Shown: in pieces, positions 1-8,640 of the stretch
How the letters are laid out: each line of letters opens with the position of its first letter
How positions within the stretch are numbered: position 1 is the stretch's first letter
The notes under the pieces: generated by a model
Told to the model about the DNA's origin: nothing
Seen by the model: the letters and a program-made list of their open reading frames with translations, nothing else
The model's database searches: none
Assembly (NCBI RefSeq): GCF_000800255.1
Contig: NZ_CP009747.1
Span: 3,844,001-3,908,000 of the forward strand
DNA length: 64,000 nt
DNA from: Pseudomonas parafulva
Lineage (GTDB): Bacteria; Pseudomonadota; Gammaproteobacteria; Pseudomonadales; Pseudomonadaceae
Direction: 5' to 3'
Translations under genes and position numbers: made by a program

Positions 1-460
1 CCCGCGCCCGCTCTGGGTACGCACCGACGACGGCCGCCTGCGTCCGCTGGGCACGCGCTTTTTGGTCAAGCGCGAGACCGCCGGGACGCGGCTGGAAGTG
101 CTGCAGGCCCGGGTCGCGGCGCAACCGCGTGATCAAGGCAACGAACAGGTGCTGGAGGAAGGCCAGCAGGTGCTGATGAATGCCCAGGGGCTGGGGCTGG
201 TCGGCCCGGTCCAGCCCGGCGCCGATGCCTGGACGCGCGGCATGCTGGTGGTGGACAACGTGCGCCTGGGCGACCTGGTGGCCGAGTTGAGCCGCTACCG
301 CAGCGGCCACCTGAGCGTATCCGGCAAGGTCGCGCAACTGCGGATCAGCGGCAGCTTCCCCTTGACCGACACCGACCTGGCGCTGGCCTCGCTGGTACCG
401 GCGTTGCCGGTGAAGATCGAACGGCGCACGCCGTGGTGGGTGACGGTCGAGGCCAAGTGA
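1..460 (+). CDS. FecR-type anti-sigma factor, C-terminal part (5' truncated by window)
   Basis: The open frame enters from before base 1 and stops at 460. It reads VRTDDGRLRPLGTRFLVKRE and ends with a domain containing VDNVRLGDLVAELSRYR, which is the usual C-terminal half of FecR proteins (a FecR beta domain, then the STN-like C-terminal domain that contacts the receptor). FecR proteins are inner-membrane anti-sigma factors: they relay receptor occupancy to a FecI-type sigma factor. The TonB-dependent receptor gene starts 114 bp downstream and has the matching N-terminal signalling domain, so this is one cell-surface signalling unit. The sigma gene should lie just upstream, outside the window. 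Confidence 0.9.
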   Translation, partial: PRPLWVRTDDGRLRPLGTRFLVKRETAGTRLEVLQARVAAQPRDQGNEQVLEEGQQVLMNAQGLGLVGPVQPGADAWTRGMLVVDNVRLGDLVAELSRYRSGHLSVSGKVAQLRISGSFPLTDTDLALASLVPALPVKIERRTPWWVTVEAK

Positions 461-489
461 ACCTTCGACCACCCGCCTTCTGTAGCCAC

Positions 490-518
490 CCAAAAATTTT
501 CAGACAGCCCTGTCACTT
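490..518 (+). promoter_or_regulatory. candidate FecI-type (iron-starvation ECF sigma) promoter of the receptor gene
   Basis: CCAAAA at 490-495 is followed after 17 bp by TCACTT at 513-518. Layout and composition resemble the A-rich -35 and TC-containing -10 of fecA-type promoters. It lies 57 bp upstream of the receptor start and directly after fecR. The match is by eye and loose. Confidence 0.35.
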
Positions 519-574
519 TTCATCGCTCGTTCGGCAAGGAAGCAGTCAGCACTTATCCGTCGAGGAGCCCCTGC

Positions 575-3007
575 ATGTCCCGCGCTGTCGAGTCTTACCT
601 GCGTCCCAGCCTCATGGCCCTGGCCATCGGCCTTGCCACCCCTGTGTTCGGTCCGCTGGCGTTCGCCGCCGAACAGGCCGCCGTACGCACCTATGATGTG
701 CCCAGCGGCCCCTTGGCCGCGACGCTCAACCGCATCGCCAGCGAAGCCGGCATCGCCCTGGCCCTGGACCCGAGCCTGGCCAGCGGCCGCACCTCGGCGC
801 CGGTCAAAGGCAGCTTCAACGGTGTCGGGGCCTTGCAGGCCGCCCTGCGCGGTACCGGCCTGCAACTGCAACTGGGCAGCGCCGGCAGCTACAGCCTGGT
901 GAGTGTGCCGCAGGGCAGCGTGGCGCTACCGGAAACCACCGTGAATGCCAGCGGCGACAGCGAGAGCGCGTGGGGCCCGGTCGACGGTTACCTGGCCAAG
1001 CGCACCGCAGCCGGCAGCAAAACCGACACCGCGCTGGTGGAAGCCCCCCGCTCGATCTCGGTGGCCACCCGGCAACAGATGAGCGACCGCGGCGTTCACA
1101 GCCTGGATGACGCGGTGAAGTACATGCCCGGCATCGTTTCCTCCAGCTTCGGCAGCGACACCCGCTACGACTGGATGCGCGTGCGCGGCTTCGAGCCGAC
1201 CCAGTTCCTCGACGGCCTGCCGCTGCCGCGCGGGGTGTATGCCAACCCGAAACCGGAAACCTGGAACCTTGACCGCCTGGCCCTGCTGCGCGGCCCGGCG
1301 TCGTCGGTGTACGGCCAGACCCCGCCAGGCGGGCTGTTGGACATGGTCAGTCGTCGCCCGCAAGCCGAAAGCCTGCACGAAATCGAAGTGCAGTACGGCA
1401 GCGACAACCATCGCCAGATCAACTTCGCCAGCACCGGCAAGATCGACGACGACGGCCGCCTGCTCTACGGCGTCAGCGGCGTGGTGCGCGATGGCGGCAC
1501 GGCCATCGACCATATCGACGACAAACGCTACAACATCGCCCCGAGCCTGACCTGGCATATCGACGAAGACACCTCGCTGACCTTGTTGAGCCAGTTCACG
1601 CGGGACGATACCGGCGCGACCAGTCAATTCCGGCCCATTCAGGGCACCAAGATCGACATGCCTTTCGGCAAGATCTCCCGTCACAAGAATCTCGGCGATC
1701 CGGACTACGAGTTTTACGACCGCACCTACTACGCATTGGGCTATGCCTTCGAGCATCGCATCAACGATGTCTGGCAGTTCCGTCAGAACCTGCGTTACAC
1801 CAAGTCGGACCTCGCTTTCCAGACCATCACACCTGGCAGCTACTACCAGCCCGGTGGTCCGGTGAAGGACGACGGCACCGTCAGCCGCATGTCCACCAAT
1901 ACCGATGAGGACATCAGCCAATTCGCGGTGGACAACAACCTTCAGGGCGACTTCGCGACCGGAGACATCACCCATACGTTACTGCTCGGCCTGGACCATC
2001 AGCGCGTCAACACCAATTACTTGTCGATCTTCGGCTTCAACGTACCGGACAGCAACGTGCTCCGACCGATCTACGGCTTACCGATCACCCGCCCGGATCG
2101 TTCAACGGCGTTCTATGACTACGACCAGAAGTCGCGCCAGACCGGTTTGTACGTTCAGGACCAGATGGCCTTGGACAACTGGCGTCTGACCCTTGGCGCA
2201 AGGGAGGACTGGGTCCATACCGGCACCAAGTTCTTCAACCGGGGCGATGCCACCAGTACCCGACGAGACAAGCAGTTCAGCGGTAATGCGGCGATCAGTT
2301 ATGTCTTCGACTCGGGATTGGTTCCGTATCTGTCCTACGCCGAGTCGTTCCAGCCGGCCATCAATGCCAGTGCATCGGCCACTGAGTCGCTCAAGCCCAC
2401 CGAAGGTCAACAATGGGAACTGGGCATCAAGTATCAGCCACCAGGCTCCAACACGTTGCTCAGCGCAGCCGTGTATGACCTGACCCAGAAAAACGTCGCA
2501 GTCACCAACAACATCGGCGGCATCACCTACACCAGCCAGACCGGCGAAGTAAAAGTCCGCGGCCTGGAACTGGAGGCCACCTCCGAGGTGACCGAGAACC
2601 TCAAGGTGATCGCCGCCTACACCCTGGCCAAATCCGAGGTGCAGAACGGCCTCTACAAAGGCAACCGCCTGCAACTGATGCCCAATCAGCAAGCCTCGCT
2701 GTGGACCGACTACACCTGGCACAGCGGTGTGCTCGACGGCTTCGGCGTCGGCGCCGGGGCGCGCTACACCGGCAACACCTACGGCGACCAGGGCAACACC
2801 TACCTGGGCAAGGCCAAGGCCTACACCGTGTTCGATGCCGCCGTGCACTACGACCTCGGCCGCCTGGACAACAGCCTCAAGGGCGCCTCGGTGGCGGTCA
2901 ACGCCACCAACCTGCTGGACAAGAACTATTTGTCCACCTGCGACAGCTACTACTGCTACTACGGTGACCCACGCAGCGTGGTGGTCAGCGCCAAGTACCA
3001 GTTCTGA
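575..3007 (+). CDS. TonB-dependent siderophore receptor with N-terminal signalling (STN) domain
   Basis: Outer-membrane receptor of 810 aa, in the size range of FpvA/PupB-type transducers. Residues about 1-32 are a signal peptide ending AFA. Residues about 38-110 are the STN secretin/TonB short N-terminal domain (YDVPSGPLAATLNRIA), which talks to FecR in the periplasm. A plug domain follows (for example RGFEPTQFLDGLPLPRG, LRGPASSVYGQTPPGGLLD), then a 22-strand-type barrel ending in the aromatic signature KYQF. The start is supported by GAGGAG 8-13 bp before the ATG. FecR upstream and PepSY downstream make it an inducible ferri-siderophore uptake gene. The ligand cannot be told from sequence alone. 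Confidence 0.95.
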   Translation: MSRAVESYLRPSLMALAIGLATPVFGPLAFAAEQAAVRTYDVPSGPLAATLNRIASEAGIALALDPSLASGRTSAPVKGSFNGVGALQAALRGTGLQLQLGSAGSYSLVSVPQGSVALPETTVNASGDSESAWGPVDGYLAKRTAAGSKTDTALVEAPRSISVATRQQMSDRGVHSLDDAVKYMPGIVSSSFGSDTRYDWMRVRGFEPTQFLDGLPLPRGVYANPKPETWNLDRLALLRGPASSVYGQTPPGGLLDMVSRRPQAESLHEIEVQYGSDNHRQINFASTGKIDDDGRLLYGVSGVVRDGGTAIDHIDDKRYNIAPSLTWHIDEDTSLTLLSQFTRDDTGATSQFRPIQGTKIDMPFGKISRHKNLGDPDYEFYDRTYYALGYAFEHRINDVWQFRQNLRYTKSDLAFQTITPGSYYQPGGPVKDDGTVSRMSTNTDEDISQFAVDNNLQGDFATGDITHTLLLGLDHQRVNTNYLSIFGFNVPDSNVLRPIYGLPITRPDRSTAFYDYDQKSRQTGLYVQDQMALDNWRLTLGAREDWVHTGTKFFNRGDATSTRRDKQFSGNAAISYVFDSGLVPYLSYAESFQPAINASASATESLKPTEGQQWELGIKYQPPGSNTLLSAAVYDLTQKNVAVTNNIGGITYTSQTGEVKVRGLELEATSEVTENLKVIAAYTLAKSEVQNGLYKGNRLQLMPNQQASLWTDYTWHSGVLDGFGVGAGARYTGNTYGDQGNTYLGKAKAYTVFDAAVHYDLGRLDNSLKGASVAVNATNLLDKNYLSTCDSYYCYYGDPRSVVVSAKYQF

Positions 3008-3013
3008 CCGACT

Positions 3014-3044
3014 GCGCCCTCGCAAACCCGCTGCGCGAGGGCGC
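3014..3044 (+). other. intercistronic hairpin
   Basis: Perfect 10-bp inverted repeat GCGCCCTCGC / GCGAGGGCGC with an 11-nt loop, seven bases after the receptor stop. No T-run follows, so it is more likely a 3'-end stabiliser or partial attenuator between the receptor and the PepSY gene than a full terminator. Confidence 0.5.
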
Positions 3045-3070
3045 GGCCCAAGACCCCTGCGGGACCTGAG

Positions 3071-4183
3071 ATGAAAAGCCAAACCCTGCGCCGCTGGTCG
3101 GCGATCCATACCTGGAGCAGCCTGGTCTGCACGCTGTTCCTGCTGCTGCTGGCCCTTACCGGCCTGCCGCTGATCTTCCACCACGAACTCGAACACCTGC
3201 TCGGCGACGCGCCCGAGCTGCGCGAATTGCCGTCCGGCACGCCTCACCTGGACCTGCAACAACTGGTGCTCAAGGCCGAGCAGCATCGACCCGGCGAGGT
3301 GATGCAGTATTTCGGTTTCGATGAGGACACTCCCGACGGCGTGGTGGCGATCACTGCCGCCACGGCGGGCAGCGATCCCAACTCATCGCACACCTTCATG
3401 CTCGACGCGCGCACGGGCGAGGCGGTGGCCATGCCGGCGGCCAACGGCGGTCTGATGATGGTGCTGCTGCGCCTGCATGTGGATATGTTCGCCGGCCTGC
3501 CCGGCAAGTTGCTGTTGGCCTTCATGGGTCTGCTGTTCATCGTCGCCCTCGTGTCCGGCACCGTGCTCTATGCGCCGTTCATGCGCCGCCTGCGCTTCGC
3601 CTCGGTGCGCACCGACAAGTCGTCGCGGGTGCGCTGGATCGACCTGCACAACCTCATTGGCATCGTCACCCTGACCTGGGCGCTGGTGGTGGGCGTGACC
3701 GGCGTGATCAGCGCCCTGTCCGACCTGGTCATCGCCGCCTGGCGCAACGACAGCCTGGCCGCGATGGTCGCGCCCTATCGCGAGGCCGCGCCGTTGACCG
3801 AACGCGCCCCGGCCACGCAGCTACTGAGCATCGCCCAGCAAGCCGCGCCGGGCATGCGCCCGGACTTCATCGCCTTTCCCGGCACCCGCTTCTCCAGCGA
3901 GCACCACTACGCGGTGTTCATGAACGGCGCCACGCCCCTCACCTCGCACCTGTTCACCCCGGTGCTGATCGATGCCCGCACGCTGCAAGTGACAGCCGTC
4001 GGCGAGCGTCCCTGGTACATGGACGCCATGGGCCTGTCGCAACCGCTGCACTTCGGCGACTACGGCGGACGACCGATGCAGATCCTCTGGGCGGCGCTGG
4101 ACCTGCTGACCATCGTCGTGCTGCTCAGTGGCCTGTACCTGTGGTGGGGCAAGCAGCGCAAACGGCGGGAGGTGCCAGCATGA
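3071..4183 (+). CDS. PepSY-associated TM-helix protein (siderophore-iron reductase type)
   Basis: 370-aa inner-membrane protein. A first membrane helix lies at about residues 17-38 (TWSSLVCTLFLLLLALTGLPL). Two periplasmic PepSY-like segments are separated by further helices near 140-165 and 190-215, and a last helix lies near 345-365. Proteins of this family next to ferri-siderophore receptors reduce iron in, or release it from, the siderophore complex in the periplasm. It lies 63 bp after the receptor and overlaps the next small gene by ATGA, so the three are probably co-transcribed. Reductase activity is inferred from family and context. Confidence 0.85.
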   Translation: MKSQTLRRWSAIHTWSSLVCTLFLLLLALTGLPLIFHHELEHLLGDAPELRELPSGTPHLDLQQLVLKAEQHRPGEVMQYFGFDEDTPDGVVAITAATAGSDPNSSHTFMLDARTGEAVAMPAANGGLMMVLLRLHVDMFAGLPGKLLLAFMGLLFIVALVSGTVLYAPFMRRLRFASVRTDKSSRVRWIDLHNLIGIVTLTWALVVGVTGVISALSDLVIAAWRNDSLAAMVAPYREAAPLTERAPATQLLSIAQQAAPGMRPDFIAFPGTRFSSEHHYAVFMNGATPLTSHLFTPVLIDARTLQVTAVGERPWYMDAMGLSQPLHFGDYGGRPMQILWAALDLLTIVVLLSGLYLWWGKQRKRREVPA

Positions 4184-4356
4184 GTCACAGATCGCAAAGC
4201 ACGCGACGCATTTTCGCCTGGCCGCTGGTCATCGCCGTGCTCGGCGGCGCCGGGCTGTTCGCCGCACTGCTGGGCGACGGGGCCTGGGACGCGCTCGCCT
4301 GGGTGGGCCTGGGCGTCCCGGTGTATCTGGCTGCGCGCGGGTTGTGCGCCAAGTGA
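4180..4356 (+). CDS. 58-aa membrane protein, unknown function
   Basis: Starts at the ATG overlapping the stop of the PepSY gene (ATGA), a typical translational coupling. It begins MSHRSQSTRRIFAWPLVIAV. A basic N-terminus is followed by two hydrophobic segments at about residues 12-27 and 36-52, and it ends LCAK. It resembles the short two-helix proteins often found after PepSY reductase genes and may be an accessory subunit. No domain is recognised. Confidence 0.7.
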   Translation: MSHRSQSTRRIFAWPLVIAVLGGAGLFAALLGDGAWDALAWVGLGVPVYLAARGLCAK

Positions 4357-4429
4357 GGTAATCGACTAACGCGCGCGCCGCAGCAAGGCGCGCCAGGCTC
4401 GCACGCTCCCTCACCACGGAGCGCCGCTC

Positions 4430-7222
4430 ATGAGTCTTCAGCAGTTCATCGCCTTCGATCAACAATTGAGCGACCTGCTCGCCTCGCCACCCAGCCCCGA
4501 CGCTCAACTGCCCTGGCTGAGTGCGCGCCAACGCTACTTTGCGGACCTGGCCCAGTACTGGCTCGACACGGACTCCACCGGCCAGACCCGCCAGGCGCGG
4601 ATGACGGCCGTGCTACGTGAACAGATGCTGGCGCAGATCACCCTGCGCGTCGGCGATCACACCTTGGGCTCGAACCACGCCGAACTGATGGAAACCTGCA
4701 TACGCCTGCCGTTGCCCTGGCAGCGTCAACACCTGGGCAGCGCGGCGCGCCCGCAGGTATACCGGCCCGTGCTGGACATCGGCACGCCCAGTTGGCGCAG
4801 CTACCTGCCCGGTGCTTTCGTCATCATCGAGGGAGGCCCCGAGGGCCGCATGCCCGATCCGCAACAACCCAGCGAGTACGCACTGCTGTGCAGCCTGTCC
4901 CATGGCATCGAGGCCTTCGATGACCTGGCAGAACTGCATGTCGAGCTGTGCGAGCGGCTGGACGATCCGCAGCAAAGCCAGCCACTGCTGCGGCATATGG
5001 CCAGCGACCGCGATCTAGCGCTCAATGCCGAGCGTCTGCGCTACGAATGGTTCAGCGATGATCTGCTACTGGCCCAGGCACAGGTCCTGATCGACGGGCA
5101 ACGCACACGTTTGACCCAGGTGTGGGAAGAACTCGCCCAGCGCGATCCGCTCGACCGCGCGCAGTTGGCAAGCCGACTGCAACAGGCCGTCGACCTGCTG
5201 CCCTGGGCCGGCAGCCAGTCGGCCCTGCAGACACGCTATGGCCTGCTGCTGGAGCGCAACTCACCCGCCTGGCTGAAGAACGCCTCGCCCCAGGCCCTGA
5301 CCCACATCATGCAGACCATGCAGGAGCTGGTGATCGCCATCGACCGTGCAGCGGCACCGGGTATCCTCAGCCACGAACAATTCCTCGATCAGAACGCCCT
5401 GAACATCTGGACATGCCAGCAATTGCGCGCCCGATTGCGCCATCAGTACCAATTCGATATCGATCCGTTGGAGGTTCATGTGAGCGTGACCTTGGCGCGA
5501 CAACGCGGCCCGGTCATGCATCCAGGCCTGACCAGCGGCTACATCCCCGTCGCCAGCCGGCCGCAGGTGGGCGATACCATCGAACTGGTGCCACGCACCT
5601 ACCGCCTCGACGAGCTGGCCGCGCTCAATGTCGCCTGGCTCGACGTGGACTATTGGTTGACGGCACGCGTTCACCGCAAAGACGGCAGCCCCATCCCCGA
5701 GATCACTGCCGGGCAGGTCAAGCAACTGGTGCGCGAGTTGAACGTGGGCGAAAGCTACAGCCAGTACCTGCGTCTGCACCTGCTGGAATCGCCGACCGGC
5801 CACTGGCGGCAAGAGCGCTTCGTCGCCATCGGCAAAGCACGCATGAACGCCGAGGCGGCCAAGGCGCGCTATGCCGGTCACTACCTGGAGGATCCGTTCG
5901 AGCGCGGTTATGCCTGGAGTCGCACCGTCATCGACTACCCTGCCAGTGCTCAACGCGGCGCGCTGGGCCATCGACTGAAAGTGCGCCAATGGATGATCGA
6001 CAACCACACGGTGATGGGCGTGCTTTTGATCACACCCGAGATCGCCGGCCTGCAGCGCTTCGTGGTGTACACCCCCGACGCCCCGGATCGCCGCGCCTGG
6101 CGTGAATACCGCAATGCCCGGCATTTGCTGCGCACGCTGCGTGACAAGCCGGCGTTGCGCGATTACCTGAAGGAGCGACTCCCGTTGACCGACCCTGCGG
6201 CACTTGAACGCGGGATACTCAATGGGCGACTCGGCCCGCGAGTGAGCACGCCGGAGATCGTCGGTGATTTCCAGCAGGCGCGTTATCGGGCCGAAGTGCA
6301 TGCAGCCCTGGCATTGGTGGATGCCAGTACTCACACCAAACTGGAACTGTTGGGCGAGTTCAGCCTGCACGCGCTGTGGGTCACGCTCGACCTGATCAGC
6401 CTGGTGCTGCCTAACCGTGCCCTGACCCCGCTGTCGTTCGCACGGGCGGCACTCTCGGTGTTCGACATGGCCAAAGCCTACCGCCAAGACGACCGTGTCG
6501 GCGCGCTGAAGCACTTCGTCGAAGCCTTCACCCATGTCAACGATGCCTTCAATAGCATCGGCGGCTCGACTGTGGTTCGCCGTGCGATCCGCGGCATGCC
6601 GCCCACCCCACCGCTGACCCTGCCGCCCGCGCTGGCCCTGAAAGTCGACACCAGCAAGCTGCGTTATCGGGTGGATGGGGTCCACAAAGAAGGGATCTAC
6701 GAACAGGCCTCACCCTATCCGGGACTGACCTTCTATTTCGTCAAGGACTCGGCCGGCCGTATCTACCAGGTCGCCTTCGATGGCTACCGCTGGCGGGTAC
6801 TCGACCCCCGTCAGCCCGACGCCTACACCAAGGTGCCCATCAAGCGCCGCGAGGATGGTGAATGGGTCGTGGACTCGCCGGTGCTGTGGTACGACGGCTT
6901 GCCGGATCTGCACGTGCTGCTCGATGACTGTCGCCTCGCCGAAGTGCCCAGCGGCATCCGCGAAGCGTCGGCCGCTGGCCTGCATCGCGCAGGCGACAGG
7001 CTTTACCTGCTGGCCGGCGAGCATGCCTTGCCGCTGCGCGGTCACCTGCTGAGCGACCACTATCACCTGCTGATGCGCAGCGAGCCGGGTGCTGCGGTGA
7101 AGCCCTGGGCGATCCTGCGCTGGCAAGACCAGCAATGGCGCATTCGCGTGCGCCAGGCCGGGCGCAGCAGCGACTGGCTGGCGCTGCCGCCCGCCTACTC
7201 GGTGAGCCTGGGCAGACGCTGA
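4430..7222 (+). CDS. large dermonecrotic-toxin-like (DUF6543-type) protein
   Basis: 930 aa without signal peptide or convincing transmembrane helices. The N-terminal ~600 residues (LSARQRYFADLAQYWLDTD, LRAQVHVSVTLARQRG-like regions, a repeated Y/W-rich beta section) resemble the DUF6543 'dermonecrotic toxin' domain common in Pseudomonas proteins of 900-1700 aa. I see no leucine-rich repeats and no NEL-type Cys ligase domain downstream, so this is a short version. A hydrophobic stretch lies near residue 645 (HALWVTLDLISLVL). ATG at 4430 is preceded by ACGGAGCG. The gene is monocistronic, and its 3' end overlaps the convergent LPS kinase gene by 28 bp. Target and secretion route are unknown. 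Family placement is from recollection of sequence style. Confidence 0.65.
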   Translation: MSLQQFIAFDQQLSDLLASPPSPDAQLPWLSARQRYFADLAQYWLDTDSTGQTRQARMTAVLREQMLAQITLRVGDHTLGSNHAELMETCIRLPLPWQRQHLGSAARPQVYRPVLDIGTPSWRSYLPGAFVIIEGGPEGRMPDPQQPSEYALLCSLSHGIEAFDDLAELHVELCERLDDPQQSQPLLRHMASDRDLALNAERLRYEWFSDDLLLAQAQVLIDGQRTRLTQVWEELAQRDPLDRAQLASRLQQAVDLLPWAGSQSALQTRYGLLLERNSPAWLKNASPQALTHIMQTMQELVIAIDRAAAPGILSHEQFLDQNALNIWTCQQLRARLRHQYQFDIDPLEVHVSVTLARQRGPVMHPGLTSGYIPVASRPQVGDTIELVPRTYRLDELAALNVAWLDVDYWLTARVHRKDGSPIPEITAGQVKQLVRELNVGESYSQYLRLHLLESPTGHWRQERFVAIGKARMNAEAAKARYAGHYLEDPFERGYAWSRTVIDYPASAQRGALGHRLKVRQWMIDNHTVMGVLLITPEIAGLQRFVVYTPDAPDRRAWREYRNARHLLRTLRDKPALRDYLKERLPLTDPAALERGILNGRLGPRVSTPEIVGDFQQARYRAEVHAALALVDASTHTKLELLGEFSLHALWVTLDLISLVLPNRALTPLSFARAALSVFDMAKAYRQDDRVGALKHFVEAFTHVNDAFNSIGGSTVVRRAIRGMPPTPPLTLPPALALKVDTSKLRYRVDGVHKEGIYEQASPYPGLTFYFVKDSAGRIYQVAFDGYRWRVLDPRQPDAYTKVPIKRREDGEWVVDSPVLWYDGLPDLHVLLDDCRLAEVPSGIREASAAGLHRAGDRLYLLAGEHALPLRGHLLSDHYHLLMRSEPGAAVKPWAILRWQDQQWRIRVRQAGRSSDWLALPPAYSVSLGRR

Positions 7223-8640
7223 TCCAGCCGCTGATACAGCGCGCTGCGGGTCGGCCAGTTGCGCAGCAGCCGCGCGCGGTCGCGTGCGTAGGCCGGGGCG
7301 AAACTGAGCTGGGTGGCGTGCTGGGTCATGGCGTCCAGGTCGATGAGCGACCACTGGCCGTCCTGCCAGAACAGGTTGTGGCCTTTAAAATCGCCATGGC
7401 TGATGCGCTCGGCGATCAGCCGCTGCATCAGCTCGATCAGCGCCTGTACCTGTTCTTCGGGCGCCTCGCCGCTCTCGACGAAGGGCGCGAAACAGGCGCT
7501 CAAGTCAGGGCCATCGGCGTATTCGGTAATCAGATAGGCCGTGCTGCGCAGCCCCATCACGCGGCGTTCCAGCACCGCCAGCGGGCGCGGCGTGGGGATG
7601 TCGAGGAAGGTCAGGCGATTGCCTTCGATCCAGGAATGCCAGGCCCGGCTCGGGCGCCAGAAACGCTTGAACCAGTGGGCGGTGTTCTTGATGTTGTAGC
7701 GCTTGAGCACCAGGGTACGGCCGCCGACGTCCACGCGCGCGACGCTGGCTGCGCCGCCGGTCTTGTACAAGTGGCCCTGGTCGATCAGCGCATCGGCTTG
7801 CGCCAGCGCCGGGGCAAGGGCTGCGTCTTCCTCACGGCGAATCGCCTGTAGCCCTGACAGGCTGCGCTGCACGCTGAACAGGCTGCAGTCGCGCCCGGCC
7901 TTGTCCAGGTAATCCTTAAGGCGCCAGGTGCGCACTTTGTCGATCTGCTTTTGCAGTGCCTCCAGCGGCAGCGCATGCTCGGCGTTGGCCAGCAGGTAAT
8001 GCACCAGGGCTTCTTCGATGAACGGCTGCAAGCGCTTGGGCAACTGAGCGAAGAACACCCCGAGGTTTTCCAGCACGCGCTGACGCGACAGCTGCTGACC
8101 CGGCGTCTCGGCCTTGATCCCGGCGCCGTCGATCAGGTACAGGCGACCATCGTGGCGCAGCAGGTTGTCCAGGTGCAGGTCTTCCTGCCACAGGCCTTTG
8201 GCATGCATCTGCGCCACCGCCGTCAACGCATCGCCGAGCACTGCATGTTGCTCATCGGCAAGCATCGGCAGGTGCTCGACCTTGGCCCAGGCAGCGCCCA
8301 GGCTTTCGGCGTGCTCCAGGAACTCGAACAGCAGCCAACCGCCTTCGCCGTCTTTCAGGCCATCAGCCAGCAGGCGCGGTGTGACCAGGCCCTGGGCGGC
8401 CAGCAGGCGCACGCCGTCCAGTTCGCGCTGGAAGTGTCGCGCAGCGTTGCCGCCCACCAGCAACTTGGCCAGCACCGGCGTACCGCGCCACAGGCCGGCG
8501 CCGACGTAACGCTGGCCAGGCAGCACGCGCAGCAGGCTGAACAGCTGCAGTTCGGCACTGCCAGCGGCATCCTCGAGGATCACGTTCAGGGGCAGAGTCG
8601 GGCTGCGCCCGGCGTTCTTCAATTCGGACAGGCGCATCAA
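7195..8640 (-). CDS. tandem lipopolysaccharide-kinase-like protein (PA5006 type)
   Basis: 481 aa holding two kinase-like halves. The first has a catalytic-loop-like EDLHLDNLL followed by LIDGAGI near residues 160-180. The second has HGDFKGHNLFW followed by LIDLDAM near residues 420-440. Both keep the Asp and Asn expected of the Hanks-type/InaA-RfaP fold. It is the last of seven overlapping LPS-core genes (its start overlaps the upstream stop by 4 bp). It probably phosphorylates inner-core heptose or assists the other core kinases in the cytoplasm. The equivalent P. aeruginosa gene sits in the same position. Confidence 0.85.
   Translation of the reverse strand: MMRLSELKNAGRSPTLPLNVILEDAAGSAELQLFSLLRVLPGQRYVGAGLWRGTPVLAKLLVGGNAARHFQRELDGVRLLAAQGLVTPRLLADGLKDGEGGWLLFEFLEHAESLGAAWAKVEHLPMLADEQHAVLGDALTAVAQMHAKGLWQEDLHLDNLLRHDGRLYLIDGAGIKAETPGQQLSRQRVLENLGVFFAQLPKRLQPFIEEALVHYLLANAEHALPLEALQKQIDKVRTWRLKDYLDKAGRDCSLFSVQRSLSGLQAIRREEDAALAPALAQADALIDQGHLYKTGGAASVARVDVGGRTLVLKRYNIKNTAHWFKRFWRPSRAWHSWIEGNRLTFLDIPTPRPLAVLERRVMGLRSTAYLITEYADGPDLSACFAPFVESGEAPEEQVQALIELMQRLIAERISHGDFKGHNLFWQDGQWSLIDLDAMTQHATQLSFAPAYARDRARLLRNWPTRSALYQRLDQRLPRLTE

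Noticed and set aside
538..561. GGAA-N16-CGTC as an ECF promoter of the receptor gene
   Set aside because: Would place the transcript start beyond the ribosome site at 562-567; the site at 490-518 is more plausible.
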